Positions 56,886 to 63,954 of a stretch of DNA of 64,000 bases are shown piece by piece. A model generated the notes under the pieces. It was not told the origin of the DNA. It saw nothing but the letters and a program-made list of their open reading frames with translations, and did no database searches. Position 1 is the stretch's first letter. Each line of letters opens with the position of its first letter. The DNA is from Kocuria rosea subsp. polaris (GTDB taxonomy: Bacteria > Actinomycetota > Actinomycetes > Actinomycetales > Micrococcaceae): positions 1 to 64,000 of the forward strand of contig MLDA01000005.1 in assembly GCA_023896275.1 (NCBI GenBank), read 5' to 3'. Position numbers and translations under genes: made by a program.

Positions 56886-58076
56886 TTAGTTTGAGCCCTT
56901 CTCGTTCGGACTCCGATTCAGCGTTCTGAGCATCAGTTCGATGATGGTGGATTGGGAGATCCCTGAATCTTCATCGGTGCCCCGCGACTTTGATCTGGTC
57001 GGTTCGGGTCCGAAGACGCGCCGAGCAAATTCTGCGCGGATGGCGTCTTTCTGTTCAGCTTCGGCGATGGTATTCGTGTAGGCCTCGAAAGTCCGGAGCT
57101 GTACCTCGATGGACGAGGCCCAGTCCTGCATCGTGCGATGGTGACCTGCTTGTCGACCTAGATAAGTTGCAAGGCCGGCGCCGCCGGTGAGGACTGCGGT
57201 CCGCCAGGCAATGTCGGGCCAGCCGACCGACGTCGCGTTTGATAGTTGGACCGACATCGCAATTCCGAACGAAGTGATGAGCAAGATGACGCCGAGGGTG
57301 CTGAAGAGGAACTTCCAATACAGTTTGCGATGGTCTCCCATGTACTCTCCGAAGTGTTTGGTCAGGGAGTCGGAGGCTTTCACCTGGGCTGCTGCCTCAT
57401 ACTGATGAGCTTTGGCGCTTAAGTCTTCGCGGACCGTCTCCATCTCGGCGCGGTATTGGGCCCAATTTGATTCCAGGTCGGTGAGGCGGCCAATATTCGC
57501 GTCGTGAGCTTTGGATTGCTGTTGGAGCTCTTGGAGGCTGTCGACAACGTGGGAGAGGGTCTCTCGTGTTAGCTTGCGCTCGCGCTGAAGTTCGATTCGC
57601 GCCCGGTCGCTCTCGTATGCCGCTATCATGCCGTTGGCCGCGGTACTTGCCTTCGTGCTGCTGGAAAGACTCTCTCCGTATGGCTGCAACCCGCCGAGGA
57701 TCTGGGAAAGAGATTTTAGGTGTTTGGCTACCGCTGGTACTACATCGATGGCTGATTCCGTCTCATTCGCTAGGGCGCTTGTCAGGCTTTCCAGAGTCGT
57801 TGAGACGTCATGAAAAATTGCTAGCAGCATATTCTCGGCCGAGCTGTCGCGTCTTGGGAGATCAACGAGTGAGCTCAGTTCGCGGGCGATCTGCCGAATG
57901 GCTTCGATCCCCTCAAAAGCGGCTGCCGTTGTAGCGGTCGTCGTCCCGAGGGGGCTACCTGTGTGACCACGAAGACGAATTGTCCATTCGTCGAGCGCTT
58001 CTAGGGTGCGGTCAATGATTGGCGTGAGGTCGAAGTACGCGTCATGTTCCCTAGGGGCACCCTCTTCCGGCCTCAT
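56886..58076 (-). CDS. Coiled-coil protein with two C-terminal membrane helices
   Basis: 396 residues. A ~270-residue cytoplasmic helical region contains a coiled coil (about 165-240) and is followed by two membrane helices (about 276-296 and 308-326) and a charged tail. No known family is recognised. It lies between the HipA-like kinase and the repressor genes on the same strand, with lower GC than flanking host genes. Long coiled coil plus terminal membrane helices are found in phage-exclusion and abortive-infection effectors, so a lysogenic-conversion role is a hypothesis only. Confidence 0.68.
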   Translation of the reverse strand: MRPEEGAPREHDAYFDLTPIIDRTLEALDEWTIRLRGHTGSPLGTTTATTAAAFEGIEAIRQIARELSSLVDLPRRDSSAENMLLAIFHDVSTTLESLTSALANETESAIDVVPAVAKHLKSLSQILGGLQPYGESLSSSTKASTAANGMIAAYESDRARIELQRERKLTRETLSHVVDSLQELQQQSKAHDANIGRLTDLESNWAQYRAEMETVREDLSAKAHQYEAAAQVKASDSLTKHFGEYMGDHRKLYWKFLFSTLGVILLITSFGIAMSVQLSNATSVGWPDIAWRTAVLTGGAGLATYLGRQAGHHRTMQDWASSIEVQLRTFEAYTNTIAEAEQKDAIRAEFARRVFGPEPTRSKSRGTDEDSGISQSTIIELMLRTLNRSPNEKGSN

Positions 58077-58117
58077 GGAGTGTTACCTGTCTGCATCGTT
58101 TCCCCCAACGCCTTCTC

Positions 58118-58705
58118 CTAGTCCTGCTCTGGTTGTTCCTGGGATTCCTCGCCGGCGTCGCCGTGGAGCCGGTCAAACCGCTCGACATTCAACTCCATCG
58201 GCGGGTGGGCGGCCAGGTCGAATTGGTCGGCCGGCCACACGAAGTCATCGTTGGTCTTCTGTTCCTCGCCAGAAGCGTCGCCACCAGCCGCCGACTCGAC
58301 GTCGGCATGGTCTGCTGCTGCTTGCTTGGTACTTGCGTCACGGTTGTGTCCTTCGAGATCGACGAGGACCCGCACCATATCGACGACGAGCTTCCGCGAC
58401 TTCGGACTCAGGTAGTCCGACCCCGGCGGCAGCTCCTCACCCAGAGGCGGGCCCGGGACTGGTTGTCCCGCTGCCGTGAACGCAACCTCGACCGGCACGC
58501 CGGCCAGCCAAGCGATCGCACGAATCGTCTCCTCCGACGGCACGCCGTACTTGTAGGAGCCGCTTCGGAGCTGGCCCAAGGTCGTGTGATTAACCTTGTA
58601 GCCCTCACCCTGTGCCATGCGAGTCAGCTGGCGGATCGACGCATCGTGTCGTGCGACGGCGTCCTCCAGCAGGTTTCGCAGGCTGCGGTTTCGAGGTGTG
58701 TTCAC
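58118..58705 (-). CDS. HTH-type phage immunity repressor
   Basis: 195 residues. An XRE-like helix-turn-helix (about 10-75, HTTLGQLRSGSYKYGVPSEETIRAI) is followed by a low-complexity acidic tail. It is divergent from the HTH gene at 58943, with a promoter and repeated ACTTGCCAGT-type sites between them, the arrangement of a cI/cro switch. An ImmA-type protease is encoded in the same strand cluster. GTG start 58705. Whether it represses the early promoter is inferred. Confidence 0.8.
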   Translation of the reverse strand: MNTPRNRSLRNLLEDAVARHDASIRQLTRMAQGEGYKVNHTTLGQLRSGSYKYGVPSEETIRAIAWLAGVPVEVAFTAAGQPVPGPPLGEELPPGSDYLSPKSRKLVVDMVRVLVDLEGHNRDASTKQAAADHADVESAAGGDASGEEQKTNDDFVWPADQFDLAAHPPMELNVERFDRLHGDAGEESQEQPEQD

Positions 58706-58759
58706 GACGTCGACGTTCTCCCAGTGGATAGAAGTTGGACAATCAGCGAAAGAATCTCG

Positions 58760-58787
58760 CTGGCAAGTAGTAAACCCATCTTGCCAG
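58760..58787. promoter_or_regulatory. Operator pair, inverted CTGGCAAG/CTTGCCAG
   Basis: CTGGCAAG (58760-58767) and CTTGCCAG (58780-58787) form a perfect inverted repeat 12 bases apart. Both belong to the ACTTGCCAGT family found also at 58849 and 59168. Confidence 0.55.
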
Positions 58788-58816
58788 TAAGTGCGGGGGT
58801 TTTTCTGGTTGCCGCC

Positions 58817-58845
58817 TTGACAACTTGGTGCAAGGTGAATAGCTT
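58817..58845 (+). promoter_or_regulatory. Rightward early phage promoter
   Basis: Consensus -35 TTGACA (58817-58822), 17-base spacer, -10 TAGCTT (58840-58845). It drives the HTH gene at 58943 and probably the genes beyond. It is the best sigma-70-type promoter in the window. An operator-like sequence begins at 58843, over the -10. Confidence 0.8.
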
Positions 58846-58858
58846 TGGACTTGCCAAG
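58843..58858. promoter_or_regulatory. Operator over the early promoter
   Basis: CTTTGGACTTGCCA (58843-58856) overlaps the -10 of the rightward promoter. An exact inverted copy lies at 59169-59182, at the end of the HTH gene. It contains the shared ACTTGCCA core. Confidence 0.55.
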
Positions 58859-58942
58859 TAGGAAATAGGGGAGGTAGAACTGATGTCACGAGCTACGCGA
58901 GCACGGCGTTCGCACTTGAATCTCGTCAGGAAGGAGACCTGG

Positions 58943-59215
58943 ATGCGTGTCAAGGATCCGGCGATGCTCCGCCGGAAGCGCCTGAACCGGAAGTTCACGC
59001 AGCGCGATCTCGCCTTCCTTGTGAAGCGATCGCACGCCGCGATCGGCGCACTGGAGACCGGCAAGATGAAGACCTGTACGGAAGATCTGGCACTACTGAT
59101 TGCGGCGCGCCTCGACGTCGACTGGGAGGACCTCTTCGTCCTCGAGGAGCATGAAGTCATGCCGTCACTGGCAAGTCCAAAGGTGTCCACTCGCCATCAC
59201 GAGAAGGTGGCGTAG
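58943..59215 (+). CDS. Phage HTH (XRE-like) DNA-binding protein, Cro-like
   Basis: 90 residues from ATG 58943, which has AAGGAG at 6-base spacing; an in-frame upstream start at 58883 lacks one. The helix-turn-helix spans about residues 12-60 (FTQRDLAFLVKRSHAAIGALETGK). It is the first gene downstream of the strong early promoter and divergent from the repressor. It may act as Cro, an excisionase-type control factor or a regulator of the early genes. The last codons contain an operator-like sequence. Confidence 0.8.
   Translation: MRVKDPAMLRRKRLNRKFTQRDLAFLVKRSHAAIGALETGKMKTCTEDLALLIAARLDVDWEDLFVLEEHEVMPSLASPKVSTRHHEKVA
59169..59182. promoter_or_regulatory. Inverted copy of the operator within the HTH gene
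   Basis: TGGCAAGTCCAAAG is the exact reverse complement of 58843-58856. A 14-bp exact match 313 bases away suggests a second binding site for the repressor or the HTH protein. Confidence 0.5.
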
Positions 59216-59487
59216 TGAACCGCCGTCACGCGCTCGCAGACGGTGGTGTCGATCTTGCACGGTGCATCGACAGGGACACGCAGTGGCGTGCGCTGGTTGC
59301 TGATCTGGAGCCGATTGGGCTCTGTTGGGCTATCGGTGAGTCTTCGGCAGCAATAGCTGGTGGAGTCGCGGTCGCTTCGGCGGTTCGACTTCTCCTAGGG
59401 CGACTTCCAGACGCTGCAGCGTATGCCGCTTGCCTGATTGGACTCGCCGTATTGGCAGCCCGTTGTCTCCGGGACCCACGAGCATGA
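59215..59487 (+). CDS. Small membrane protein, hypothetical
   Basis: 90 residues. GTG 59215 overlaps the last base of the preceding TAG and has GAGAAGG 7 bases upstream. A hydrophobic C-terminal half forms one or two membrane helices. It overlaps the 3' end of the minus-strand gene at 59330 by 158 bases, which is unusual, so one of the two may not be translated. No family recognised. Confidence 0.5.
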   Translation: MNRRHALADGGVDLARCIDRDTQWRALVADLEPIGLCWAIGESSAAIAGGVAVASAVRLLLGRLPDAAAYAACLIGLAVLAARCLRDPRA

Positions 59488-59971
59488 TTCGCGCGAAGAT
59501 GCGGCGCTGCCACCTCCAACGGAGCGTTCTCAGCATCTCGAATTGTCGGGCGCGATCGTCGTGAAGCGGGGAATCGTCGTAGAGGGGCCACCACGTGAAT
59601 TCGTTCCACCGCCCTTTGGGGTGCCGACGGCAAATGAGGACGTATGCGTCCTGGGGCTTGTCGCTGGTGATGAGGAGGTGGTGCTCGCGATCGTCTTTGA
59701 GCACGGAGGGGGCGGTGAATTCTTTGCGTTGGTGCAGCTCGGAGTTCCGAAAGTACAGGCCCTCCGAGATGTACGCCGTCTCGTTTCCTGTGTTCGTCAA
59801 GTTCACCAAGTCAAAAGTCTCGTTGTCGATGGTGGCTGTGCCGATGACCTTGGCTCTTACGTTCGCCTGCGGCGCGTTGCGCTTGTCTCGGACTCGGTCG
59901 GCAATCCACCCCGCCGCCGCGATGCCAGAGAAAGCTACTGCGGCCCACGCCGCGATGTCTGTACTACTCAC
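59330..59971 (-). CDS. Hypothetical protein with N-terminal membrane anchor
   Basis: 213 residues. An N-terminal hydrophobic segment (about 6-22) precedes a soluble beta-rich region of ~110 residues with Asn/Thr-rich strands and a basic tail. GTG 59971 has GGGGGA 9-13 bases upstream. The first ~150 residues read like a real protein; the last ~55, which overlap the plus-strand gene, are basic and less convincing. Isolated minus-strand gene in the rightward early region, suggesting an accessory (moron-like) gene. Function unknown. Confidence 0.58.
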   Translation of the reverse strand: MSSTDIAAWAAVAFSGIAAAGWIADRVRDKRNAPQANVRAKVIGTATIDNETFDLVNLTNTGNETAYISEGLYFRNSELHQRKEFTAPSVLKDDREHHLLITSDKPQDAYVLICRRHPKGRWNEFTWWPLYDDSPLHDDRARQFEMLRTLRWRWQRRIFARIMLVGPGDNGLPIRRVQSGKRHTLQRLEVALGEVEPPKRPRLHQLLLPKTHR

Positions 59972-60068
59972 GAAAAAACGTCCCCCGGGGTTTCCTGGCG
60001 TGGATATGAAGATGCCCCCAGCCGTTGCAGCGGCTGGAGGCGGCGAATTCCTTTAGGAGGGAAATTCA

Positions 60069-60221
60069 ATGCCAAGTCTACAGAACACCAGTAAGTGCCC
60101 GTCAGACGCCCGCCGTCCGTCGCGTGAGGAGTGCATCCGGGAGGCGGCGGGCGTGTACGCCGCGTACCTCTCGACCGGAGCTCTTCAGGCCGCGACCAAC
60201 ACGAAGCAGGAGGCCGCCTGA
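60069..60221 (+). CDS. Very small phage protein (50 residues)
   Basis: 50 residues, starting at ATG 60069 with a strong AGGAGGG 8-14 bases upstream. The sequence is polar, with Cys at positions 10 and 22 and an alanine-rich tail. Its stop overlaps the next ATG (TGATG, 60219-60223). It is divergent from the 59330 gene and heads the rightward operon. No family recognised. Confidence 0.65.
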   Translation: MPSLQNTSKCPSDARRPSREECIREAAGVYAAYLSTGALQAATNTKQEAA

Positions 60222-60454
60222 TGCCGTGGCAGAAGGTCGACGACCAGCAGCCGGTGGACCAGGTGAATCTCGGGATCCAGGCCGGCGCTCTTGAAGGAAT
60301 TGCGACGAAGCTGCGCAGCGAGATCGAGAAGGCCCGCGAGATCGGCGGGCCGGCCCACAGCGATGACTACATCGCGGGCTTGGAGACGGCGGCGGCGCAG
60401 GCCGAGTGGGACGCGGCGGAACTCCGCCGCCGGATCGAGCGGGAGGACGGCTGA
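60221..60454 (+). CDS. Small helical phage protein
   Basis: 77 residues, ATG 60221 coupled to the previous stop. Highly helical, rich in Ala, Glu and Arg, possibly a short coiled coil (residues 20-75). The stop overlaps the next ATG (TGATG). Function unknown. Confidence 0.68.
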   Translation: MPWQKVDDQQPVDQVNLGIQAGALEGIATKLRSEIEKAREIGGPAHSDDYIAGLETAAAQAEWDAAELRRRIEREDG

Positions 60455-60960
60455 TGCGCGCCGAGTACAGATGCGAGCACTGCGACTACGCGACAGGGAT
60501 CGTCGGTGAGTCCGACAGCTACGAGGACGACATGTACGCGCTCCAGGACTGGAACGATGAGGTCGACGCCCACGAGCGGGCGTGCCGCGAACGGGTAGAG
60601 GCCGAGCGGGCACGTCGGAAGGCGCCAACGCCCGCACCAGCGGACGACGTCGTCGACTACATGGGGCAGGCCGCCGCCCTGTTGGCCCGGGCCGATCGTG
60701 CTGAGGCGACCGGCCAACCGATGCTGGCTGGGACCTACCGCCGAGCAGCGGGAGCGCGAATCTCGAGGGCGCGGGTGGCGCTGCGGCTCCGCCGGCTCGA
60801 GGCGGTGGCACCGGCGTGGTGCCGGCAGGTCGGGCTCCGAGGGCCTGAGGCGCTGGTGGCCGCGGTGGTCGAGGAGCTCCGCGTCGACGACTTCCTGTCC
60901 GAGGTCGGGGAACCGCCGATCGGGGCAGTACTCTCGGCACGCTGGAAGGCGGTCGCGTGA
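60454..60960 (+). CDS. Phage hypothetical protein with N-terminal Cys pair
   Basis: 168 residues. The N-terminus RAEYRCEHCDYAT contains a CxxC that could bind zinc. The rest is helical, rich in Ala and Arg, with an acidic stretch around 20-35. It starts and ends with overlaps with its neighbours. Function unknown, possibly nucleic-acid binding. Confidence 0.7.
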   Translation: MRAEYRCEHCDYATGIVGESDSYEDDMYALQDWNDEVDAHERACRERVEAERARRKAPTPAPADDVVDYMGQAAALLARADRAEATGQPMLAGTYRRAAGARISRARVALRLRRLEAVAPAWCRQVGLRGPEALVAAVVEELRVDDFLSEVGEPPIGAVLSARWKAVA

Positions 60961-61283
60961 TGGCCCGCCGCCATTACAAGACGTACGCGACGCTCTGGCT
61001 GAAGCTGCGCCTGGCGGACGCCAGTGGCCACAAGTATCGGCAGACGTGGATCTCCGTCGGGTTCCGGGACGACCAGCACCTGCGCCGTCTGGTGGAGGCC
61101 GCGGCCCTCGGACTCTGGCCGGGGAAACGGGTCCACGTGGACGTGACGACGCTGAACCAGCCACGCGGGGCGACGATCACGCTCGCCGGCCAAGCCGAAC
61201 CGTGTGCCTGGTTCGGCGTGAACCCGGAGCCTCCGGCAGCCGAAGACGCTCCGGCGCTGCTCGAGGCCGGCGGTGCCCGATGA
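60960..61283 (+). CDS. Phage hypothetical protein
   Basis: 107 residues from ATG 60960 (GTG 60957 possible), overlapping the previous TGA. A basic, beta-rich N-terminal ~75 residues (KLRLADASGHKYRQTWISVG) is followed by a Pro/Ala-rich tail. No motif recognised. Overlaps the next gene by 4 bases. Confidence 0.65.
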   Translation: MARRHYKTYATLWLKLRLADASGHKYRQTWISVGFRDDQHLRRLVEAAALGLWPGKRVHVDVTTLNQPRGATITLAGQAEPCAWFGVNPEPPAAEDAPALLEAGGAR

Positions 61284-61471
61284 TGCGGCCGGCCCCCGCT
61301 GTGGCCGCCCGCCGGCGCCGCGCCCTGGTCTGGGCGCCGCTGGTGGTAAGCACCGGCGTGATCTACCTGATGACTTTCCAGCTGATGAATGGCGCGACGG
61401 TGCTCGCGGCCGGCTTGATGCTGGCCGCCGCCGTCGGCGCCGTACTCGACGACGGGAGCAAGAACGCATGA
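61280..61471 (+). CDS. Small two-helix membrane protein
   Basis: 63 residues from ATG 61280 or 61283. A basic N-terminus (ARRRRA) precedes two short membrane helices (about 13-30 and 37-55). Size and topology resemble holins, but it lies in the early operon rather than beside a lysin, so a holin role is doubtful. The stop overlaps the next ATG. Confidence 0.62.
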   Translation: MMRPAPAVAARRRRALVWAPLVVSTGVIYLMTFQLMNGATVLAAGLMLAAAVGAVLDDGSKNA

Positions 61472-61938
61472 GTGATCAAGCGAAGAGGATCCGCCTGCTG
61501 GACGCCGTGGCGGCAGACGTGGCGGCAGTGACCGGGGTGAAGCACTCGGCGCCGCCGGCCATGCCGACGACGGAGGCCGAGTTCCTCGGCAATTTCAAGC
61601 CCATCCAGGACGCCGTGAACCGGTCACTCGTGGCCGTGGCAGACATAGCTGCGGCGGTCGCCCCCGAACCGTCGAGGGCTGAAACATTGTTGGCCGTGGA
61701 ACTCGAGCGGGTGGACCTCGCGGGGCAGGCGGCCGCAGACACGCGCCTGGCCGCTGAGGCGCAGCTGGAGAAGGCCAGGGCCGCGTTGGACTCGGGAGAG
61801 CCGGCGTTGGAGGTCGCCGCCGTCGTGGCGGCTGTCTTCACGTCGCTGGTTGAGGCGCACACGTACGAGCAGGCGGCCGCGCATGAGCGGACCCGCGAAC
61901 ACACCAGAACAACGGAGGGGGAGACCCATGAAGCTTGA
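61468..61938 (+). CDS. Alanine-rich helical phage protein
   Basis: 156 residues, very rich in Ala and Glu and probably all helical with a coiled coil over 60-120. No family recognised. It starts on the overlap with the previous gene and ends 11 bases inside the ParB-like gene, which supports co-translation. It may be an accessory factor for the ParB-like protein, from position only. Confidence 0.68.
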   Translation: MSDQAKRIRLLDAVAADVAAVTGVKHSAPPAMPTTEAEFLGNFKPIQDAVNRSLVAVADIAAAVAPEPSRAETLLAVELERVDLAGQAAADTRLAAEAQLEKARAALDSGEPALEVAAVVAAVFTSLVEAHTYEQAAAHERTREHTRTTEGETHEA

Positions 61939-63349
61939 GACCATCCAGATCGAGAAGATCCGCGCGAACGCCGCGAACATCAGAACCGTCGCGGACGACG
62001 AGCACATCGAGGTCCTGGCCGGGGACATCAAGGCGATGGGCGTGCAGAACCCGCTCAGGGTCTACCCGGACCCGGACGTGCAGGGCGACTATCGACTGCA
62101 GGACGGCCACCGCCGACGCTTGGCGGCGATCCGAGCGGGGCTCTCGGCGGTGCCGTGCGTCGTGGTGGACGAGCCGGCCACGCACGAGCTCGGCGACCTC
62201 GACGTGATGCTGACGACCGGCCGGAACCACAAGCTGCTCACTGTCGCGGAGGAGGCGCAGGCCTTTCAGACGATGCTGGACCTCGGTCGCAGCGAGAAGA
62301 CGGTCGCGAAGAAATTCAAGCAGCCCGTCACGCAGGTTGTCGCGAAAGCGCGCGTGACGAAAGCGCCGGAGGGCGTGCAGAAGAAGTATGCCTACGGGCA
62401 GCTCTCGATTGACGCCTTGATCGAGCTGCAGAAGTGCGAGGACGCCGGCGACGCCGAGGTGACGGCCGAGGTGCACGACAACATCGAGCGGGTGGGCTGG
62501 AAGGTGGATCGCGACGGCATGATTCGCATGATCTCGCGTGCCCGTCATGACGCGGCCGAGAAGCGTGAGGTCGAGAAGCTCGCGTCCGTCGGCGCGAAGG
62601 AGGTTCCCCCTCAGGCGGTGTACGACGGGAAGCACCAGCTCGTCGAGGACGAGTTGACGCCCGATGAGCACGTGGCCGCGGGTCACCAGTTCCGGGTCAT
62701 GCCCGGCCGTGAGGACCCCTCGACGCCGAGGACCGAGTGGTACGTGAAGGCCGACGCACCCAAGCAGGCACCCTCGGAGGAGGAGCGCGCCGCGGAGAAG
62801 CAGCGCAAGGAGATGCTCCGGGCGCTCCGACAGCAGCTCCCGATCTCGGCCGAAGTCCGGCACCGCCACTACGTCGACCACGTCCAGGACCGCAAGGCCG
62901 GCGACCCGGCAACGGACATGGACATGCTGCGGCGTCTGCTCGAGCGCGAGCTCTATTCGGTGCCCGAAGAGATCCTCGTTGGGGTCACGGGGATCTCGAA
63001 GGGATTTGAGGGCGACCGCTGGGACCACCCTAAGAAGTGGAACGCGTGGCGTGACCGGCTCGAGAAGAAGATCCGGTCGTTCACTTGGCAGCAGCTTGTC
63101 CGGCTCGCCACCCTCGGCAAGTACTGGGACGCGGCGGAACGCCCGTTGGTGAAGCCGGAGGGGTGGCAGATCCGAGGCGAGCGAGCGCACTTGCGCAGCG
63201 CGTGGCAGGCGAACGTCTCCGTCTGGTTCGGGCACGAGTGGGATTCGGTGGAGCAGCAGGCCCTCGGCATGTGCGAACCGGAGCCTGCGGCTGCCGGCGC
63301 CGGCGGCGAGCCTGAGGCTGACGAGGAGCTGGACGATGACGCCGCGTAG
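61928..63349 (+). CDS. ParB/RepB-like nuclease-domain protein
   Basis: 473 residues. The ParB N-terminal domain spans about residues 1-95, with DGHRRRLAAIRAG as the GxRRxRA nucleotide box, followed by a helix-turn-helix near 120-150. The C-terminal ~300 residues are specific and acidic at the end. GGAGGGG lies 8-14 bases upstream of ATG 61928. No ParA gene is close, so a partition role is uncertain; phage members often act in transcription or replication, and related domains are DNases. Confidence 0.82.
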   Translation: MKLETIQIEKIRANAANIRTVADDEHIEVLAGDIKAMGVQNPLRVYPDPDVQGDYRLQDGHRRRLAAIRAGLSAVPCVVVDEPATHELGDLDVMLTTGRNHKLLTVAEEAQAFQTMLDLGRSEKTVAKKFKQPVTQVVAKARVTKAPEGVQKKYAYGQLSIDALIELQKCEDAGDAEVTAEVHDNIERVGWKVDRDGMIRMISRARHDAAEKREVEKLASVGAKEVPPQAVYDGKHQLVEDELTPDEHVAAGHQFRVMPGREDPSTPRTEWYVKADAPKQAPSEEERAAEKQRKEMLRALRQQLPISAEVRHRHYVDHVQDRKAGDPATDMDMLRRLLERELYSVPEEILVGVTGISKGFEGDRWDHPKKWNAWRDRLEKKIRSFTWQQLVRLATLGKYWDAAERPLVKPEGWQIRGERAHLRSAWQANVSVWFGHEWDSVEQQALGMCEPEPAAAGAGGEPEADEELDDDAA

Positions 63350-63629
63350 CAAGGGCCGGACGGCACGGCGGTACCGGCTGATCAACGCGCAGTGGACGCG
63401 GACTGCGTCGTCGGATCCGACGGCCCCGGTGCGCCTGGTGAAGCGCCCTTATCCGGTTGAGAAGCCTTTCCGGTTGATCGATTACGAGAAGTTTTCTCGT
63501 TGGCGTGGTGATCGGACGCGAGCGTTCCGGACGTTCGAGGAGGCGGTGGCTGCCTTCGCGGATCTCCACCGCACGGCGGACATCAGCGAGCCGTGCCCGG
63601 TGGCGGAGGCGGGGGAGTGTCGTGGCTAG
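63336..63629 (+). CDS. Small basic phage protein
   Basis: 97 residues from ATG 63336, overlapping the ParB-like gene by 14 bases. The N-terminus is Arg-rich, and two Cys residues appear in the last 12 positions. It is followed, with an 8-base overlap, by the WhiB-like gene. Function unknown. Confidence 0.65.
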   Translation: MTPRSKGRTARRYRLINAQWTRTASSDPTAPVRLVKRPYPVEKPFRLIDYEKFSRWRGDRTRAFRTFEEAVAAFADLHRTADISEPCPVAEAGECRG

Positions 63630-63954
63630 GAAGACACCGACGCTGAACCCCGGATACGCCCCCGAGGCGGCGTCGGGCCGGCGGCAGGACCCGTTCGAGT
63701 CCCGGGCATGCGCCGCAGTCCCGGCGGACCGGATCGACGAGGTGTTCTTCCCGCCCAACGGCGACCACGCCTTCGATCCGCTCCGGTACGCCGAGGCCCG
63801 CAGCTACTGCCTTGCCTGCCCCATCCGGGAGACGTGCCTCGACTACGCGCTCGAGCTTGAAGGCGGTAAGGCCGCTCAGGGGCGTTTCGGCATGTACGGC
63901 GGCACGACCCCGACGGAGCGGGCCCGCATTTCACGAAAGAGGAGAGCGGCGTGA
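63622..63954 (+). CDS. Phage-encoded WhiB-family regulator
   Basis: 110 residues from GTG 63622. Four Cys residues, C30, C63, C66 and C72, match the WhiB iron-sulfur ligand pattern, and the turn GMYGGTTPTERARI with a basic tail follows. WhiB-like proteins occur in some actinophages (for example TM4) and can interfere with host WhiB regulation. The host whiB1 lies in this window (48680). The stop overlaps the next gene by 4 bases. Confidence 0.85.
   Translation: MARKTPTLNPGYAPEAASGRRQDPFESRACAAVPADRIDEVFFPPNGDHAFDPLRYAEARSYCLACPIRETCLDYALELEGGKAAQGRFGMYGGTTPTERARISRKRRAA

Larger units (their letters stand above)
58706..58942. promoter_or_regulatory. Immunity region between divergent phage regulators
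   Basis: A 237-base region holding a rightward promoter, a likely leftward one, and at least three copies of a CTTGCCAG/CTGGCAAG element. It separates the repressor and the second HTH gene. AT content is higher than the rest of the window. Confidence 0.7.

Noticed and set aside
61280-61471. Holin assignment for the small two-helix protein
   Set aside because: Topology fits, but no endolysin is adjacent and the gene lies in the early operon. Reported as a small membrane protein instead.
61928-63349. Plasmid-type partition locus
   Set aside because: The ParB-like protein has no ParA partner or parS-like repeats nearby, and the surrounding genes are phage-like.
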